Shown one piece after another: positions 27,780-36,257 of a stretch of DNA of 64,000 bases (position 1 is the stretch's first letter; each line of letters opens with the position of its first letter). Origin of the DNA: Bradyrhizobium sp. ISRA430 (GTDB lineage: Bacteria; Pseudomonadota; Alphaproteobacteria; Rhizobiales; Xanthobacteraceae). The position numbers and the translations under genes are program-made. A model generated the notes under the pieces. That model was given only the letters and a program-made list of their open reading frames with translations, ran no database searches and had not been told where the DNA came from. Where the stretch lies: the NCBI RefSeq assembly GCF_029909975.1, contig NZ_CP094516.1, positions 6,674,501 through 6,738,500 of the forward strand, given 5' to 3'.

Positions 27780-27994
27780 AGTGCGCCCTCCAAAGGTTCA
27801 GGCCCCCGATAGCGGCGGGCCAGGCAGACGACCGCTTGGTTAAAGCCGGCCGGACTGCGATGTTCCGCGTTGGTCTTCCAACGCACGCGCAATATACCCC
27901 ATCGAGGGTCATTTAGGGAAGGATTGCTGACGTCACGTCCCCGTGTGGCAGCTATAACTTTTTGTAAGGTAAGGGCTTTCTGAAGCCGCCTGCG

Positions 27995-29002
27995 TCATAG
28001 CGCCGCTTTCAGGGCACTCTCGAGGAGAAGCAAATCCTCCGGCAGAGGCGCCTCCCAGTGGAGTAATTCTCCTGTCCTCGGGTGCTCCAATACCAGCAGA
28101 TAAGCATGCAAGGCCTGTCGTCCAAGGGCCGCCAAAGCTGCCTGCGACTCAGGGCCGAGCTGGTTCGCCTTCGTCTTGAAATGCGGCCCATAGACGGCGT
28201 CGCCCAGCAGGGGATGGCCGATATGGGCGAGATGGACGCGGATCTGGTGGGTGCGTCCGGTCTCGAGCTCGCACGCGAGCAGCGCCGCCACGCCCTTGCC
28301 GTCGCGCCCCGCAAAGCTCTCCAGGATCTCCCAGTGGGTGATGGCCTCGCGGCCGCTCTGGCGCACCGCCATCTTCTCCCGCGCATACGGATGGCGGTCG
28401 ATCGGCGCGTCGACCGTGCCGCGCTGGCGGTTCGGCAGCCCCCAGGCAAAGGCCATGTAGCCGCGCCGCATCGCGCCCGTCCGGCCGTGATCGGCGAATT
28501 GCGCCGTCAGCGACTGGTGGGCGAGGTCGTTCTTGGCGACCACCATCAAGCCGGTCGTGTCCTTGTCGAGCCGGTGCACGATGCCGGGCCGGCGCACCCC
28601 GCCGATGCCCGACAGCGAAGAACCGCAATGGGCGACCAACGCATTTACCAGCGTCCCGGTCTCGTGGCCGGCCGCCGGGTGCACGACCAGCCCCTTCGGC
28701 TTGTTGATGACGATGATGTCGTCGTCCTCGAACACGATATCGAGGGCGATGTCCTCGCCTTGGGGCTCGGCGGGCGCTGCCTCCGGCACGTCGATTATGA
28801 TCGTATCGCCCGCGGCGACGTGATAAGCGGGGTCGCGGACCGCGGCGCCCCTTTGGCTCACCGCGCCCGCCAGAATCAGGGCTTTCAGCCTTGATCGCGA
28901 CAGGTCCGGCAGGCGCGCGGCCAGCACCCGGTCGAGCCGGGCCGAACCCTCGTCGCCGGCAACGACAACCTCCAACCTTTGCGCTGAACCAGAGCCCTGC
29001 AT
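27995..29002 (-). CDS. RluA-family 23S rRNA pseudouridine synthase
   Basis: A 335-residue enzyme that isomerises uridine to pseudouridine, most like RluD (helix 69 of 23S rRNA). An S4 RNA-binding domain (ARLDRVLAARLPDLSRSRLKALILAG) precedes the catalytic domain. The catalytic Asp is in GIVHRLDKDTTGLMVVAKND. IVINKPKGLVVHPAAGH and ETGRTHQIRVHLAHIGHPLLGD are the other family motifs. ATG 29002 (MQGSGSAQRLEVVVAGDEG) is chosen; the open frame continues upstream but overlaps the divergent gene. Its start codon overlaps that of the plus-strand gene at 29001. Confidence 0.92.
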   Translation of the reverse strand: MQGSGSAQRLEVVVAGDEGSARLDRVLAARLPDLSRSRLKALILAGAVSQRGAAVRDPAYHVAAGDTIIIDVPEAAPAEPQGEDIALDIVFEDDDIIVINKPKGLVVHPAAGHETGTLVNALVAHCGSSLSGIGGVRRPGIVHRLDKDTTGLMVVAKNDLAHQSLTAQFADHGRTGAMRRGYMAFAWGLPNRQRGTVDAPIDRHPYAREKMAVRQSGREAITHWEILESFAGRDGKGVAALLACELETGRTHQIRVHLAHIGHPLLGDAVYGPHFKTKANQLGPESQAALAALGRQALHAYLLVLEHPRTGELLHWEAPLPEDLLLLESALKAAL

Positions 29003-29342
29003 GACGACCGAAACCGCTGTTCCCGAACCGACCCCCGAGCAGGCCGCGTTGTTCGCGCGGGTGCGGCGGATGATGCTGATCGCGGGGTTGACCACGGCGC
29101 TGGCGATCTGCGCCGTGCTGATCGCGGTGGGCTACCGCCTTTTCAAGTCGGAGGGAAGGCCGGCCGAGGCCTTGAGCGACGTCACCGCCACCCTGCCGAA
29201 GGGCGCCAGGATCGTCTCGACCGGGGTTGCGGGGGACCGCCTGGTGGTGACGCTCGACGTCGGCGGGGCGATCGAGATCCGCACCTTCGACGCCCACACC
29301 TTGAGGCCGGCCGGCAAGCTGAAATTTGCCAATGAGCCATAA
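29001..29342 (+). CDS. Small single-pass membrane protein
   Basis: A 113-residue protein with a cytoplasmic Pro/Glu-rich start (MTTETAVPEPTPEQAALFARVRR), one transmembrane helix (MMLIAGLTTALAICAVLIAVGYRLF) and a soluble domain outside. I do not recognise a named family. It is divergent from the pseudouridine synthase gene, and the two ATG codons share bases (CATG at 29000-29003). It ends 56 bases before tRNA-Glu. Confidence 0.72.
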   Translation: MTTETAVPEPTPEQAALFARVRRMMLIAGLTTALAICAVLIAVGYRLFKSEGRPAEALSDVTATLPKGARIVSTGVAGDRLVVTLDVGGAIEIRTFDAHTLRPAGKLKFANEP

Positions 29343-29398
29343 AAGGCAGGTTCGGTCCTTGCGGCGGACAAATTTCGAGGCTATTGGCTAGCCCTCAC

Positions 29399-29473
29399 GC
29401 TCCCTTCGTCTAGCGGTTAGGACGCGGCCCTCTCAAGGCTGAAACAGGGGTTCGATTCCCCTAGGGAGCGCCA
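29399..29473 (+). tRNA. tRNA-Glu (CTC)
   Basis: 75 bases including the encoded CCA (29471-29473). The acceptor GCTCCCT pairs with AGGGAGC, the anticodon stem CGGCC/GGCTG closes the loop CTCTCAA with anticodon CTC, and the T arm is AGGGG-TTCGATT-CCCCT. The sequence character changes directly downstream, so this gene is a candidate integration boundary. Confidence 0.96.
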
Positions 29474-29863
29474 TTTTTCAAGTACTTGGCTGGATTGCTG
29501 GGGCAAGTGTCCAGTTGGTGTCTCGCCTGCGCAAATGGCTTCGTCATCATTCGACTCCTTGAAGCCGCTTGCCTTCGGTCATGCCGCATTATCAGCTTCA
29601 GCTCGCCAGCTTCCCCTACCTCGTTCCTGTGGAATTTGAGGGGACAATTCGATCGGGTAAACGTCGCAGACTCCTGAAGCTCACGCGCGGCGATTTTGCT
29701 CTTCAGCAAGTATTCGTTTGCCGGAGGAAACCAAGAGGCTGCGGTGCTACCGTTTGGCAGCCGGATGCTTCGTCACCAGAAAGAGCTCGGAACAATAAGT
29801 GCAACTTTGGCGATGCGGGTCGGTGACTTCGCGATTTGCTGAAACATTGAATTGATGCGGACA
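29474..29863. other. Region between tRNA-Glu and tRNA-Lys fragment
   Basis: No certain gene. An 81-codon frame at 29581-29826 (MPHYQLQLASFPYLVPVEF...) has a plausible opening but no ribosome binding site and an odd C-terminus; I leave it as unproven. Confidence 0.35.
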
Positions 29864-29919
29864 AGAGCAGCTGACTCTTAATCAGCGGGTCCCAGATTCG
29901 AGCCCTGGTGCGCCCACCA
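29864..29919 (+). pseudogene. 3' fragment of tRNA-Lys (CTT), possible att remnant
   Basis: The 56 bases begin in the D-arm end (AGAGCAG), then hold the full anticodon arm CTGA-CTCTTAA-TCAG with anticodon CTT, variable loop, T arm (CCAG-ATTCGAG-CCTGG, imperfect) and CGCCCACCA. The 5' half of the tRNA is missing. Such 3' fragments are typical of the far attachment site left by an element that integrated into a tRNA gene. Confidence 0.75.
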
Positions 29920-30155
29920 AAATCAAGCGTAAATCAATCATCTTAGAAGGCACTCAGAACTTACGTCGATTGGCGTCACGACTTGGGTCACGCCTGGATC
30001 ACGCGAAAAAAGCGAGACCCTGGGCGGTTTCGATCCGGGTATCGAATCCTTGGATCGGTTGAATCGAAAAAGAAGCTTTGATCGCGACCGAATAGTTGAT
30101 TTCTTGCGTTGTCTTTTGGGGCAGCCATTTTCCGAACCTCGGTCTAGTACGCAAT

Positions 30156-30371
30156 GTGAGCGAACAGCATTTCAAGGCGCATGCGCTCGATGACTTCCTG
30201 ATCATCGCTGCGCACTACGGTGATTTGAAAGGCTCGGCTCAAGACGGTGCCATCCGCAATCACCTCGCCGAGGTCGAGCAGAGCTATCGCGTGTTGGCGA
30301 AGAGCAGGAAACTGCTGTCGAGTTCGACGGCCAGTGTCGCACCCGCGATGCGTTCAAGGCCCATGCCGTAG
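30156..30371 (+). CDS. Possible small protein, unknown
   Basis: GTG 30156 opens VSEQHFKAHALDDFLIIAAH, then YGDLKGSAQDGAIRNHLAEVEQSYRVLAKSRKL, which looks like a genuine helical protein. The last 20 residues are low quality and may reflect a frameshift. No family recognised. Confidence 0.3.
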   Translation: MSEQHFKAHALDDFLIIAAHYGDLKGSAQDGAIRNHLAEVEQSYRVLAKSRKLLSSSTASVAPAMRSRPMP

Positions 30372-30379
30372 ACATGTCC

Positions 30380-30633
30380 CTCCTCACCCGCAGGGCAATC
30401 GACCACGCAGGAAGCAAGCCCGTCTGGAGGGTCTTGGATTGTTCCGCGATCCGGCATAGTGCGACCGCCGTCGCGAGCAGCGTGTCTGCCTCGGCAAGCA
30501 GCCGATGAGCGTCCTTTATGGCATCCTCCGCCCGTGCAAGCAGAGGGTCGCGGTTTGTGCCGTGCATGGTTCGCAACTCACGCTGCACCACGAACCATTG
30601 CCGACCAACTTTGTTCCGTGGAGCGTTCTCCAC
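30380..30633 (-). pseudogene. Possible remnant of a small helical protein
   Basis: The minus-strand frame starting at 30633 reads plausibly for about 75 residues, including RAEDAIKDAHRLLAEADTLL and ALCRIAEQSKTLQTGLLPAW, then loses coding character while running into the plus-strand frame. Probably a truncated or frameshifted gene of unknown family. Confidence 0.3.
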
Positions 30634-30661
30634 GCTTGCGAGGCAGAGTGCGGCAGATGCT

Positions 30662-31039
30662 TCACACCGCGCCGGACACGACTACCAAACCGCTTACGGC
30701 ATTATAGGTCGCGCCACTTGATGGACCGCAAGTAAGCGATGCAATCTGTCCGGCCCCGTTGAATGTCAACACGGCACTGACCACGCCGTCTGGCGCGACA
30801 TACGCGATTATTGTCCCGCCTTCCGATGGTTGGAGGTTATCCAGGTCGGATGCGGGGTATTCCCGAAGGCGCTTCACCCAATAGGCCCGCAGACCTTCCT
30901 TCCCAGTGATCGTTTTGATCCCTCCGCAGCCACAATGGACCACCGCATCATCCGCGTACATCTCAAGAAGTGCATCGACGTCGCCAGCGCGGTAGGCATC
31001 AAGCCAGTTAACCGCAGCGGCCATTGGGTCAAAGGACAT
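30662..31039 (-). CDS. SnoaL/NTF2-like protein
   Basis: A 125-residue NTF2-fold protein, a family that includes ketosteroid isomerase and SnoaL-like cyclases as well as many non-enzymatic members. MAAAVNWLDAYRAGDVDALLEMYADDAVVHCGCGG is the classic opening helix pair and first strand, followed by GKEGLRAYWVKRL. ATG 31039 (MSFDPMAAAV) has TAGGTAGGA upstream; a longer frame to 31192 lacks support. Ligand or substrate unknown. Confidence 0.78.
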   Translation of the reverse strand: MSFDPMAAAVNWLDAYRAGDVDALLEMYADDAVVHCGCGGIKTITGKEGLRAYWVKRLREYPASDLDNLQPSEGGTIIAYVAPDGVVSAVLTFNGAGQIASLTCGPSSGATYNAVSGLVVVSGAV

Positions 31040-31317
31040 ATTCCTACCTACATGCCGTTTCGAGCGGCAACCGTTAGGATGAATGCGAAAGAAAACAAAA
31101 CGGCCCCGTGCTTCCATCCGGCAGCGGGACCGTTCCGGGACAACCATTGAAGGTTGCATTTCCGCACTCCCGTGATGTTCCCGCCATAACATAGGACAGG
31201 TTTTCGCCGGCCTGCCTCCCCAACCCGCTAGGCGGAAGCACGTTTCGCCATCCTGCTTAATCGACTTGGTAGTTCCGCCACTACATCATTCGGGAAAAGT
31301 GGCATCGGAGGCTACCG

Positions 31318-31476
31318 ATGAAGGACTATCAGGCACAGCTTGAGAAGCTGCGCAAGGATGCGGCGGAATGTGCCCTCGTTCGCGATCTGGCGACTGACAA
31401 AGCCAAGCGCGAATTGACGGTGCTTGCAGACAAAGTCGAGCAAAAGATGCTGGAGCGAAGGAAGACCACCGGTTGA
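31318..31476 (+). CDS. 52-residue coiled-coil-like small protein
   Basis: MKDYQAQLEKLRKDAAECAL, then VRDLATDKAKRELTVLADKVEQKMLERRKTTG. GGAGG sits seven bases before the ATG. The sequence is a charged helix of the kind found as a common small hypothetical protein in Bradyrhizobium (MKDYQAQLEKLR... opening). No function known. It is one of the few intact genes in this damaged stretch. Confidence 0.7.
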   Translation: MKDYQAQLEKLRKDAAECALVRDLATDKAKRELTVLADKVEQKMLERRKTTG

Positions 31477-32086
31477 ACTGATGTCGTCAGGTAATCTCTG
31501 TGCCACATCAGCGACATCATTCGATTCGTCAGATGGACAGGCGGTCGGCCACGTACGCCGTGCCGGCGCAGTGCGAATGTCATTGAAGGGCGATGTTGGT
31601 TTTGGAGACGAAGCATCTACCCATCCATCTCTCGTGATCGCCTTCTGAGACCCTTGCCGGACATAGGCAGCGGCGGATACGATAATCGCTACCTAGCTCG
31701 CGATCCTCTCGTCTTTCTTGAGCCCGAGGTGGGTCGCAATCTCGACCAGCTCCGAGGCCGCGAGCGAACCGGTACGATCGCCGGTGGCGATGGAGGGGCT
31801 TCTCATGCCAATGCTCCAGCACCGCCCCCACGCGCGGGCAATCACAATGTGCACGAAACTGCGGACAAGTCCTATCAGTCCAGAGCCACAAGCGCGCGAA
31901 CGCGGACGGAGCGGCGCTTCAAGACCGAGCGCGGCTTTTCTGATGCTCGCGCATCGTAGGCCTGGCAAGCTCGAAAGGGCAGAAAAGTTGCCGATTCTCG
32001 ACCGTTCTCGGCATCGGCCGGATGCGGCGGGAACGGTCGCAATCCGTATTTGTTGGCGGGGGAGCAAAGATTTAGGAGCCGTTAGA
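31477..32086. other. Low-information stretch
   Basis: About 610 bases with no convincing gene. A minus-strand 37-codon frame at 31693-31806 (ending ELVEIATHLGLKKDERIAS) looks peptide-like and could be the tail of a lost gene. Confidence 0.35.
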
Positions 32087-32290
32087 ATGATCGAAACGGA
32101 CACCCTACTGGTGAAGTGTCCCAATTGAGGGGCTTGGCCGATGGCCGCCAACGTACTGAGACCGACGTCCGCGCAGCCCGAGCTCCGTCTCAAGTGCCCA
32201 AGGTGCCATGGCGGAGGCCGGCCGGCTGCGCCTAGGCGCGGTCCTGCAGGCGGATTTGCTTCGGGATCTGGACGCAGCCTAACGCGATGA
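32087..32290 (+). pseudogene. Zinc-ribbon protein with an in-frame TGA at a Cys position
   Basis: ATG 32087 follows TTAGGAGCC. The frame reads MIETDTLLVKCPN, then TGA at 32126-32128 where the second Cys of a CPxC knuckle is expected, then GAWPMAANVLRPTSAQPELR and LKCPRCHGGGR, ending TGA at 32288-32290. With the TGA read through, the product is a 68-codon four-Cys zinc ribbon. Its stop overlaps the next ATG (ATGA), which implies an original translationally coupled pair. Most simply a nonsense mutation. Confidence 0.6.
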
Positions 32291-32540
32291 AAATCAGCTC
32301 CCATTCCGAGAGTCACGTCGTCGAGCTCGATGACGGCTCACGATGGCGGATCTTTCCCGGAGAATCGATCTCTCGCTGAACTGGAAGCCCGAAACGGATC
32401 TGACGGTTGTCCAGGCCGACGATGACCTCAGTTCTCCTCATGCGTTGCTCGGCGGCGGCGTGAAGGTGCGCGTGATGCCCATCGGCGAGAGCTGGCCAGT
32501 GCGCGAGGTCAAGGACGCGCTGAAGGTCGGTCGAGCCACG
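32287..32540 (+). pseudogene. Frameshifted small protein
   Basis: ATG 32287 opens MKISSHSESHVVELDDGSRW, then RIFPGES, and hits a stop at 32377. The next frame, entered near 32365, continues IDLSLNWKPETDLTVVQADD and later VRVMPIGESWPVREVKDALK. Together these form one small beta-rich protein family I know only as hypothetical. A single indel near 32365 explains the break. Confidence 0.6.
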
Positions 32541-33255
32541 CTGTGGCTCCACGGGATCACTCGGGCGGTTGGACCTTCTGAGCGACAACACGACCTGACC
32601 GCTCGTCGAGCGCGAAGTGCGAAAGGGCGTGGTGCTGCCACGACGCCCGGGAAGCGGCGGTCCAGCCGCGAGCGGGAACGAAAGAGGCCGCAAGCACCGC
32701 CTGCAGCCTCCATCCGGTACCATGAAATCGTGCTCAAATGCCTTCCGGTGCAATGACACTATCGCTACCAGCGACAATGTCCGACTCCGGGAATCTACGG
32801 AACGGAACCAGCTACGATGCAGGCGTGCCGCTCAACGCTCGAATTCGTCGGACTCGTCGCTTGGCCTTGGCGAGGCGGCGCTCTGCGCATTCTGCGCGCG
32901 CGTCTCGCTTTGGTGACGTACGGCTTGGCGCTCCCGGGGCGCGGCCGATCTTGGCCTGCAACTCTGCCGGACATCAACCAACCGATGACCATCGCCGAAT
33001 CCGTCGAAAGCGACCCTGGCTGTTCTCCAATTCCGGGCATGCGGTTAAGACTCTCCAGATACATCTTGCCGGGTTCATGGTTCTCTCCGCGGTAGGGGCA
33101 TGCCCTCCGCATGATGTCGTAGGATGACGCTGATGGATCAATGTGTGAAGCGCGCTTGCTCTTTTTGAACATCGCAAAGTCAGGGGCGATCGCACCAACG
33201 CCAGCGTCCCGGCAGGGACATTGGTTCCCGCCGTCGTCGGCGGGGTTCGATAGTC
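32541..33255. other. No gene recognised
   Basis: About 715 bases in which all frames on both strands look like shadow translation. Possibly decayed DNA flanking the IS110 remnant. Confidence 0.4.
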
Positions 33256-33700
33256 TTACGCTGTTTGGTCGGCAGTCTCCTTTGACGACCATGTGAAGTT
33301 GATCCCGTCAACCCACATCCGGTGCAGAATGACGGCAAGTTTTCGGCCAACGGCAACGTTGGCTTTGCGCAGTCCGCTTCGTTTCGCGAGCCGAATGACC
33401 CGGGCTTTGAGCGTCGACCATTTTGCTACGCGGGTGAGCAGTACGTTGGCTGCCTCGTAGAGGTAGCTGCGCAACATCTTGTCGCCGCACTTCGAGATTC
33501 GACCCTTCCAGTCGAGCTCGCCGGAAGCATACCGTCGGGTCGTTAATCCGACATAGGCTCCGACGCTTCTTGACCTTCTAAAGCGCCTAGCGTCGTCGAT
33601 CGTTGCAAGAAAGCAAAGAGCCGTAACAGGGCCGATTCCGGCGCCGTCATGAACTGTCGCACTTGAGCATTGTTGCGCGCGAGCTTTAGCTTCGCCGGTC
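33256..33700 (-). mobile_element. IS110-family transposase remnant (C-terminal, frameshifted)
   Basis: Minus strand: [20 protein letters not shown], then [40 protein letters not shown] and a tail ending [18 protein letters not shown]. This is the transposase_20 domain of IS110/IS116/IS902 elements. The upstream piece ([13 protein letters not shown]) lies in another frame, so there is a frameshift near 33650, and the N-terminal DEDD catalytic half is absent. No terminal repeats were identified; IS110 elements usually lack them. Confidence 0.85.
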
Positions 33701-33890
33701 TCTTCGCGGCCGCGCCATCGGTCGCGCTCGCCACGCTCGGAATCGCTGTGTACCAGCTTGGAGCCCACTATCCTGCGAACTCAAGCGATTGATCGCGCTC
33801 GCCCTCTACAGTGTCGTCGTTTGTCAAATCCTCGCTCGCGCGCGGCTGCAGGCCTTACCCGCCACTTTGCTATCCCGCGTCGTAGGCTTT
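33691..33890 (+). pseudogene. DUF3147-like membrane protein fragment
   Basis: [20 protein letters not shown] followed, after a frame change near 33785, by LIALALYSVVVCQILARARLQALPATLL. Both pieces fit the small DUF3147 membrane family (fourteen-residue SFAGLFxAAPSVAL signature, then a helix ending in ALPATLL). The start is lost where the IS110 remnant abuts. Confidence 0.5.
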
Positions 33891-34239
33891 TCCTCGGCCC
33901 TTCCGGCGATCTTGTGCGCCAGTATCATGTTGATCGCGACGGACGAAATCCGCGGCGAGCGGGAGGCCCGGCTTCGTCGGCGAGCCGCAGGCAAATGGCA
34001 GCCGCGGTCGACTTCGCTGGCACCGCGCTCGGCATGCTGGCCTTTGCGGTCGTCTTTTCGTTGACGGCGGAAAGTAGCCTCGCGGCTGACTTCATGAGCG
34101 CGTCGCTCGCCTGGTTGATCCTCCGTCGCGGCTTGATATGTGCGGCACAAGACGTGCACAGTGCGAAAAGCGTGGACCGTACAACAAGGGCAGCGGCTCC
34201 GCGGTTCGGCGAAGCGGCTAAGAGAGTTCGACTCCGGCA
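33891..34239. other. Decayed DNA before the ferritin-like gene
   Basis: A plus-strand hydrophobic stretch (AVDFAGTALGMLAFAVVFSL, 34005-34070) may be a remnant membrane helix. No full gene. Confidence 0.35.
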
Positions 34240-34755
34240 TCAAACCGCGGTCGAAGCCTTGGCGTTGACGCCCTTGCGCAACGCCACCGTGTTGAGCTTG
34301 GTGTTGGCCGCCTTTTCCTCGTTCAAGTTGGTCGTGAGGAAACGGACGATCTCGTCGTGGCCGAGCTGCTCGGTCCAAGCGATCAGCGTGCCATAGCGGC
34401 AGATCTCGTAGTGCTCGACGGCCTGAGTGGCAGCGACGATGGCGGCATCGAGTACGGCCTTGTCCTCGACCTCGCTGGCGATCTCGTCGGCCTCCTTGAT
34501 GAGGCCGTCGATCGCCGGACACTGCGTCCCGCTGGGCTGCTTGCCGAGCTTCTCGAACACCTTCTGAAGCCGCTCCACCTGCTTGTTTGTCTCCTCGAGA
34601 TGGCCTTTCAGGCCGGCGACAAGGTCGCGGTTGGTTGCCTTTTCGATCATGTTGGGCAGCGATTTGATGATCTGCTGCTCCGCGTAGTACATGTCCTGAA
34701 GACCGTGGATCAGCAGGTCTTCCATCGATTTTATGTCCTTGGTGAAGAGTCCCAT
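34240..34755 (-). CDS. YciE/YciF-type ferritin-like protein (DUF892)
   Basis: A 171-residue four-helix-bundle protein. LLIHGLQDMYYAEQQIIKSLPNMIEKA and HLEETNKQVERLQKVFEKLGKQP, then EHYEICRYGTLIAWTEQLG, follow the DUF892 pattern with E/H di-metal ligands. The family is induced by stress and probably handles iron or reactive oxygen. ATG 34755 has AAAGGAG seven bases before it. A GGAAC-N16-CGTT promoter lies at 34787-34811. Confidence 0.9.
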   Translation of the reverse strand: MGLFTKDIKSMEDLLIHGLQDMYYAEQQIIKSLPNMIEKATNRDLVAGLKGHLEETNKQVERLQKVFEKLGKQPSGTQCPAIDGLIKEADEIASEVEDKAVLDAAIVAATQAVEHYEICRYGTLIAWTEQLGHDEIVRFLTTNLNEEKAANTKLNTVALRKGVNAKASTAV

Positions 34756-34786
34756 TCAACGGCTCCTTTCGCAATGTTGGCAATGG

Positions 34787-34811
34787 AACGCCGCCGACCA
34801 GCCGCCGTTCC
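34787..34811 (-). promoter_or_regulatory. Putative EcfG promoter of the YciF-like gene
   Basis: Minus strand GGAAC (34811-34807), 16-base spacer, CGTT (34790-34787); 31 bases before the ATG at 34755. Confidence 0.72.
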
Positions 34812-34822
34812 CGCCGACATGG

Positions 34823-35008
34823 ATGGATCGGAACGCTTCGCCCAACCTGCTGGGATGGGCGGCGATGGACGTATGGGGCGATATGCCGCGCGACATCCAG
34901 GAAGCGCTATTTGAGATCGCGGTAAAGGGGCGTGAGACGGAGTGCGAGGATCTCGCGCCTGCTGCACGACCGTCAACCCGGCCCTGCACCGCGGCAAAGC
35001 CGGACTGA
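34823..35008 (+). pseudogene. Small protein with C-terminal frameshift
   Basis: MDRNASPNLLGWAAMDVWGD followed by MPRDIQEALFEIAVKGRETE reads like a small stress-type protein of rhizobia. After about residue 43 the other frame (ISRLLHDRQPGPAPRQS) resembles the family tail better than the actual one, so an indel near 34955 is likely. No ribosome binding site was seen; the start could be further upstream. Confidence 0.45.
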
Positions 35009-35033
35009 GGAACCGGCGTCGCGAACGCGTGTT
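35009..35033 (+). promoter_or_regulatory. Putative EcfG promoter of the ROK-like gene
   Basis: GGAAC (35009-35013), 16-base spacer, TGTT (35030-35033); 42 bases before ATG 35076. The first base of the -10 box differs from the commonest CGTT. Confidence 0.6.
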
Positions 35034-35075
35034 GACGCAAGCCGCCCGTTGCCTGCAGCTTGTTCAAGGTTCAAG

Positions 35076-36146
35076 ATGGCTGACGAGACGATCACGACCA
35101 CCGGCATCGCTGCTCATGGCGCTTCCCGCCTTCCGTCAGTGGATGTCGACAGCTTCAACATTGAACTGAAGGATGAGGACGGATTTCTTGGGGACCGTGC
35201 CAGCAAGGGCGCCTTCCGGGACACCCTCGAAAAGTGGCGGAAGCCGTTGCGTAGATCCGGCGAAGATCCGTTCGGCAAGGAGCTTTCCGAAGAAATCAGC
35301 AAGAAGGAACTCGACGCCATCCTGATCGGCGAAGATACCGACGCTTGGGCAGTTGTGCAGAGCGCGATCGAGGACTTCGCACAGGAGCTCGCCCACGTGA
35401 CGCGTCGCTTCCTCAAGACCAAAGCCTGGGAGAAGACTGAGCGCATCGTAGTGGGCGGCGGCTTTAGCAATAGCCGCCTCGGCGAACTCGCCATCGCGCG
35501 CGCCGAAATCATCCTGAAGTCCGAGAACTTCAAGATCGAGATGCTGCCGATCCATCAGCACCCCGACGACGCAGGCCTAATTGGCGCGCTGCATCTTGCT
35601 CCTTCCTGGATCTTCGAAGCTCATGATTCCATCCTTGCCGTCGACATCGGAGGCGCCAACATCCGCTGTGGCGTCGTCGAAACGCGTCGCAAGAAGGCGC
35701 CGGACCTCACGAAGGCGTGCGTCTGGAAGTCCGAGCTATGGCGTCATGCCGACGACGATCCGAGCCGTAAGAACGCCGTGAAGAGGCTCGTCAAGATGCT
35801 CACGGACCTAATCGCGAAGGCGCAGGAGGAAGGGTTCAAGCTCGCGCCGTTCATCGGCATCGCGTGTCCTGGCGTCATCGAGAGCAACGGCTCGATCGCG
35901 AAGGGCGCGCAGAACCTGTCCGGCAATTGGGAGAGCAGCAAGTTCAATCTGCCGGCAACTTTGGTCGAAGCCATCCCTCAGATCGGAGAACACGACACAA
36001 CGATCGTCATGCATAACGACGGCGTGGTGCAGGGCCTGTACGAGGTCCCGTTCATGCAGGACGTGAAACGTTGGGGCGTGCTGACGATCGGCACCGGCCT
36101 CGGCAATGCCCGCTTCACCAACCGCAACGGCAAGGGCGAACGCTGA
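35076..36146 (+). CDS. ROK-like sugar kinase-fold protein with swapped halves
   Basis: A 356-residue protein with ROK/ASKHA signatures in unusual order. Residues 125-190 look like the C-terminal half of a ROK protein (RIVVGGGFSNSRLGELAIA, then DDAGLIGALHLAPSW). Residues 190-356 look like the N-terminal half (ILAVDIGGANIRCGVVE, the nucleotide phosphate loop; IGIACPGVIESNGSIAKGAQ; MHNDGVVQGLYE; GVLTIGTGLGNARF). A full ROK protein has these in the reverse order. It could be a permuted kinase or a non-catalytic sugar sensor. It has an EcfG-type promoter and is followed by three genes in the same direction. Confidence 0.75.
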   Translation: MADETITTTGIAAHGASRLPSVDVDSFNIELKDEDGFLGDRASKGAFRDTLEKWRKPLRRSGEDPFGKELSEEISKKELDAILIGEDTDAWAVVQSAIEDFAQELAHVTRRFLKTKAWEKTERIVVGGGFSNSRLGELAIARAEIILKSENFKIEMLPIHQHPDDAGLIGALHLAPSWIFEAHDSILAVDIGGANIRCGVVETRRKKAPDLTKACVWKSELWRHADDDPSRKNAVKRLVKMLTDLIAKAQEEGFKLAPFIGIACPGVIESNGSIAKGAQNLSGNWESSKFNLPATLVEAIPQIGEHDTTIVMHNDGVVQGLYEVPFMQDVKRWGVLTIGTGLGNARFTNRNGKGER

Positions 36147-36197
36147 GCCTAACCCTCTTTCGGTGTAGGCCGACACAGCAAGAATATCGGAGATGGA

Positions 36198-36222
36198 GGA
36201 ACGTCGCGCCCCGCCGCCTGTT
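36198..36222 (+). promoter_or_regulatory. Putative EcfG promoter before 36258
   Basis: GGAAC (36198-36202), 16-base spacer, TGTT (36219-36222); 35 bases before ATG 36258. Confidence 0.6.
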
Positions 36223-36257
36223 TGCTTCAAGCATTGCGGAGCATAGGAGGAGCATCC

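Noticed and set aside
32126..32128. Selenocysteine at the TGA codon
   Set aside because: No SECIS-like element or sel genes visible, and many neighbouring genes are plainly broken; a nonsense mutation is far more likely.
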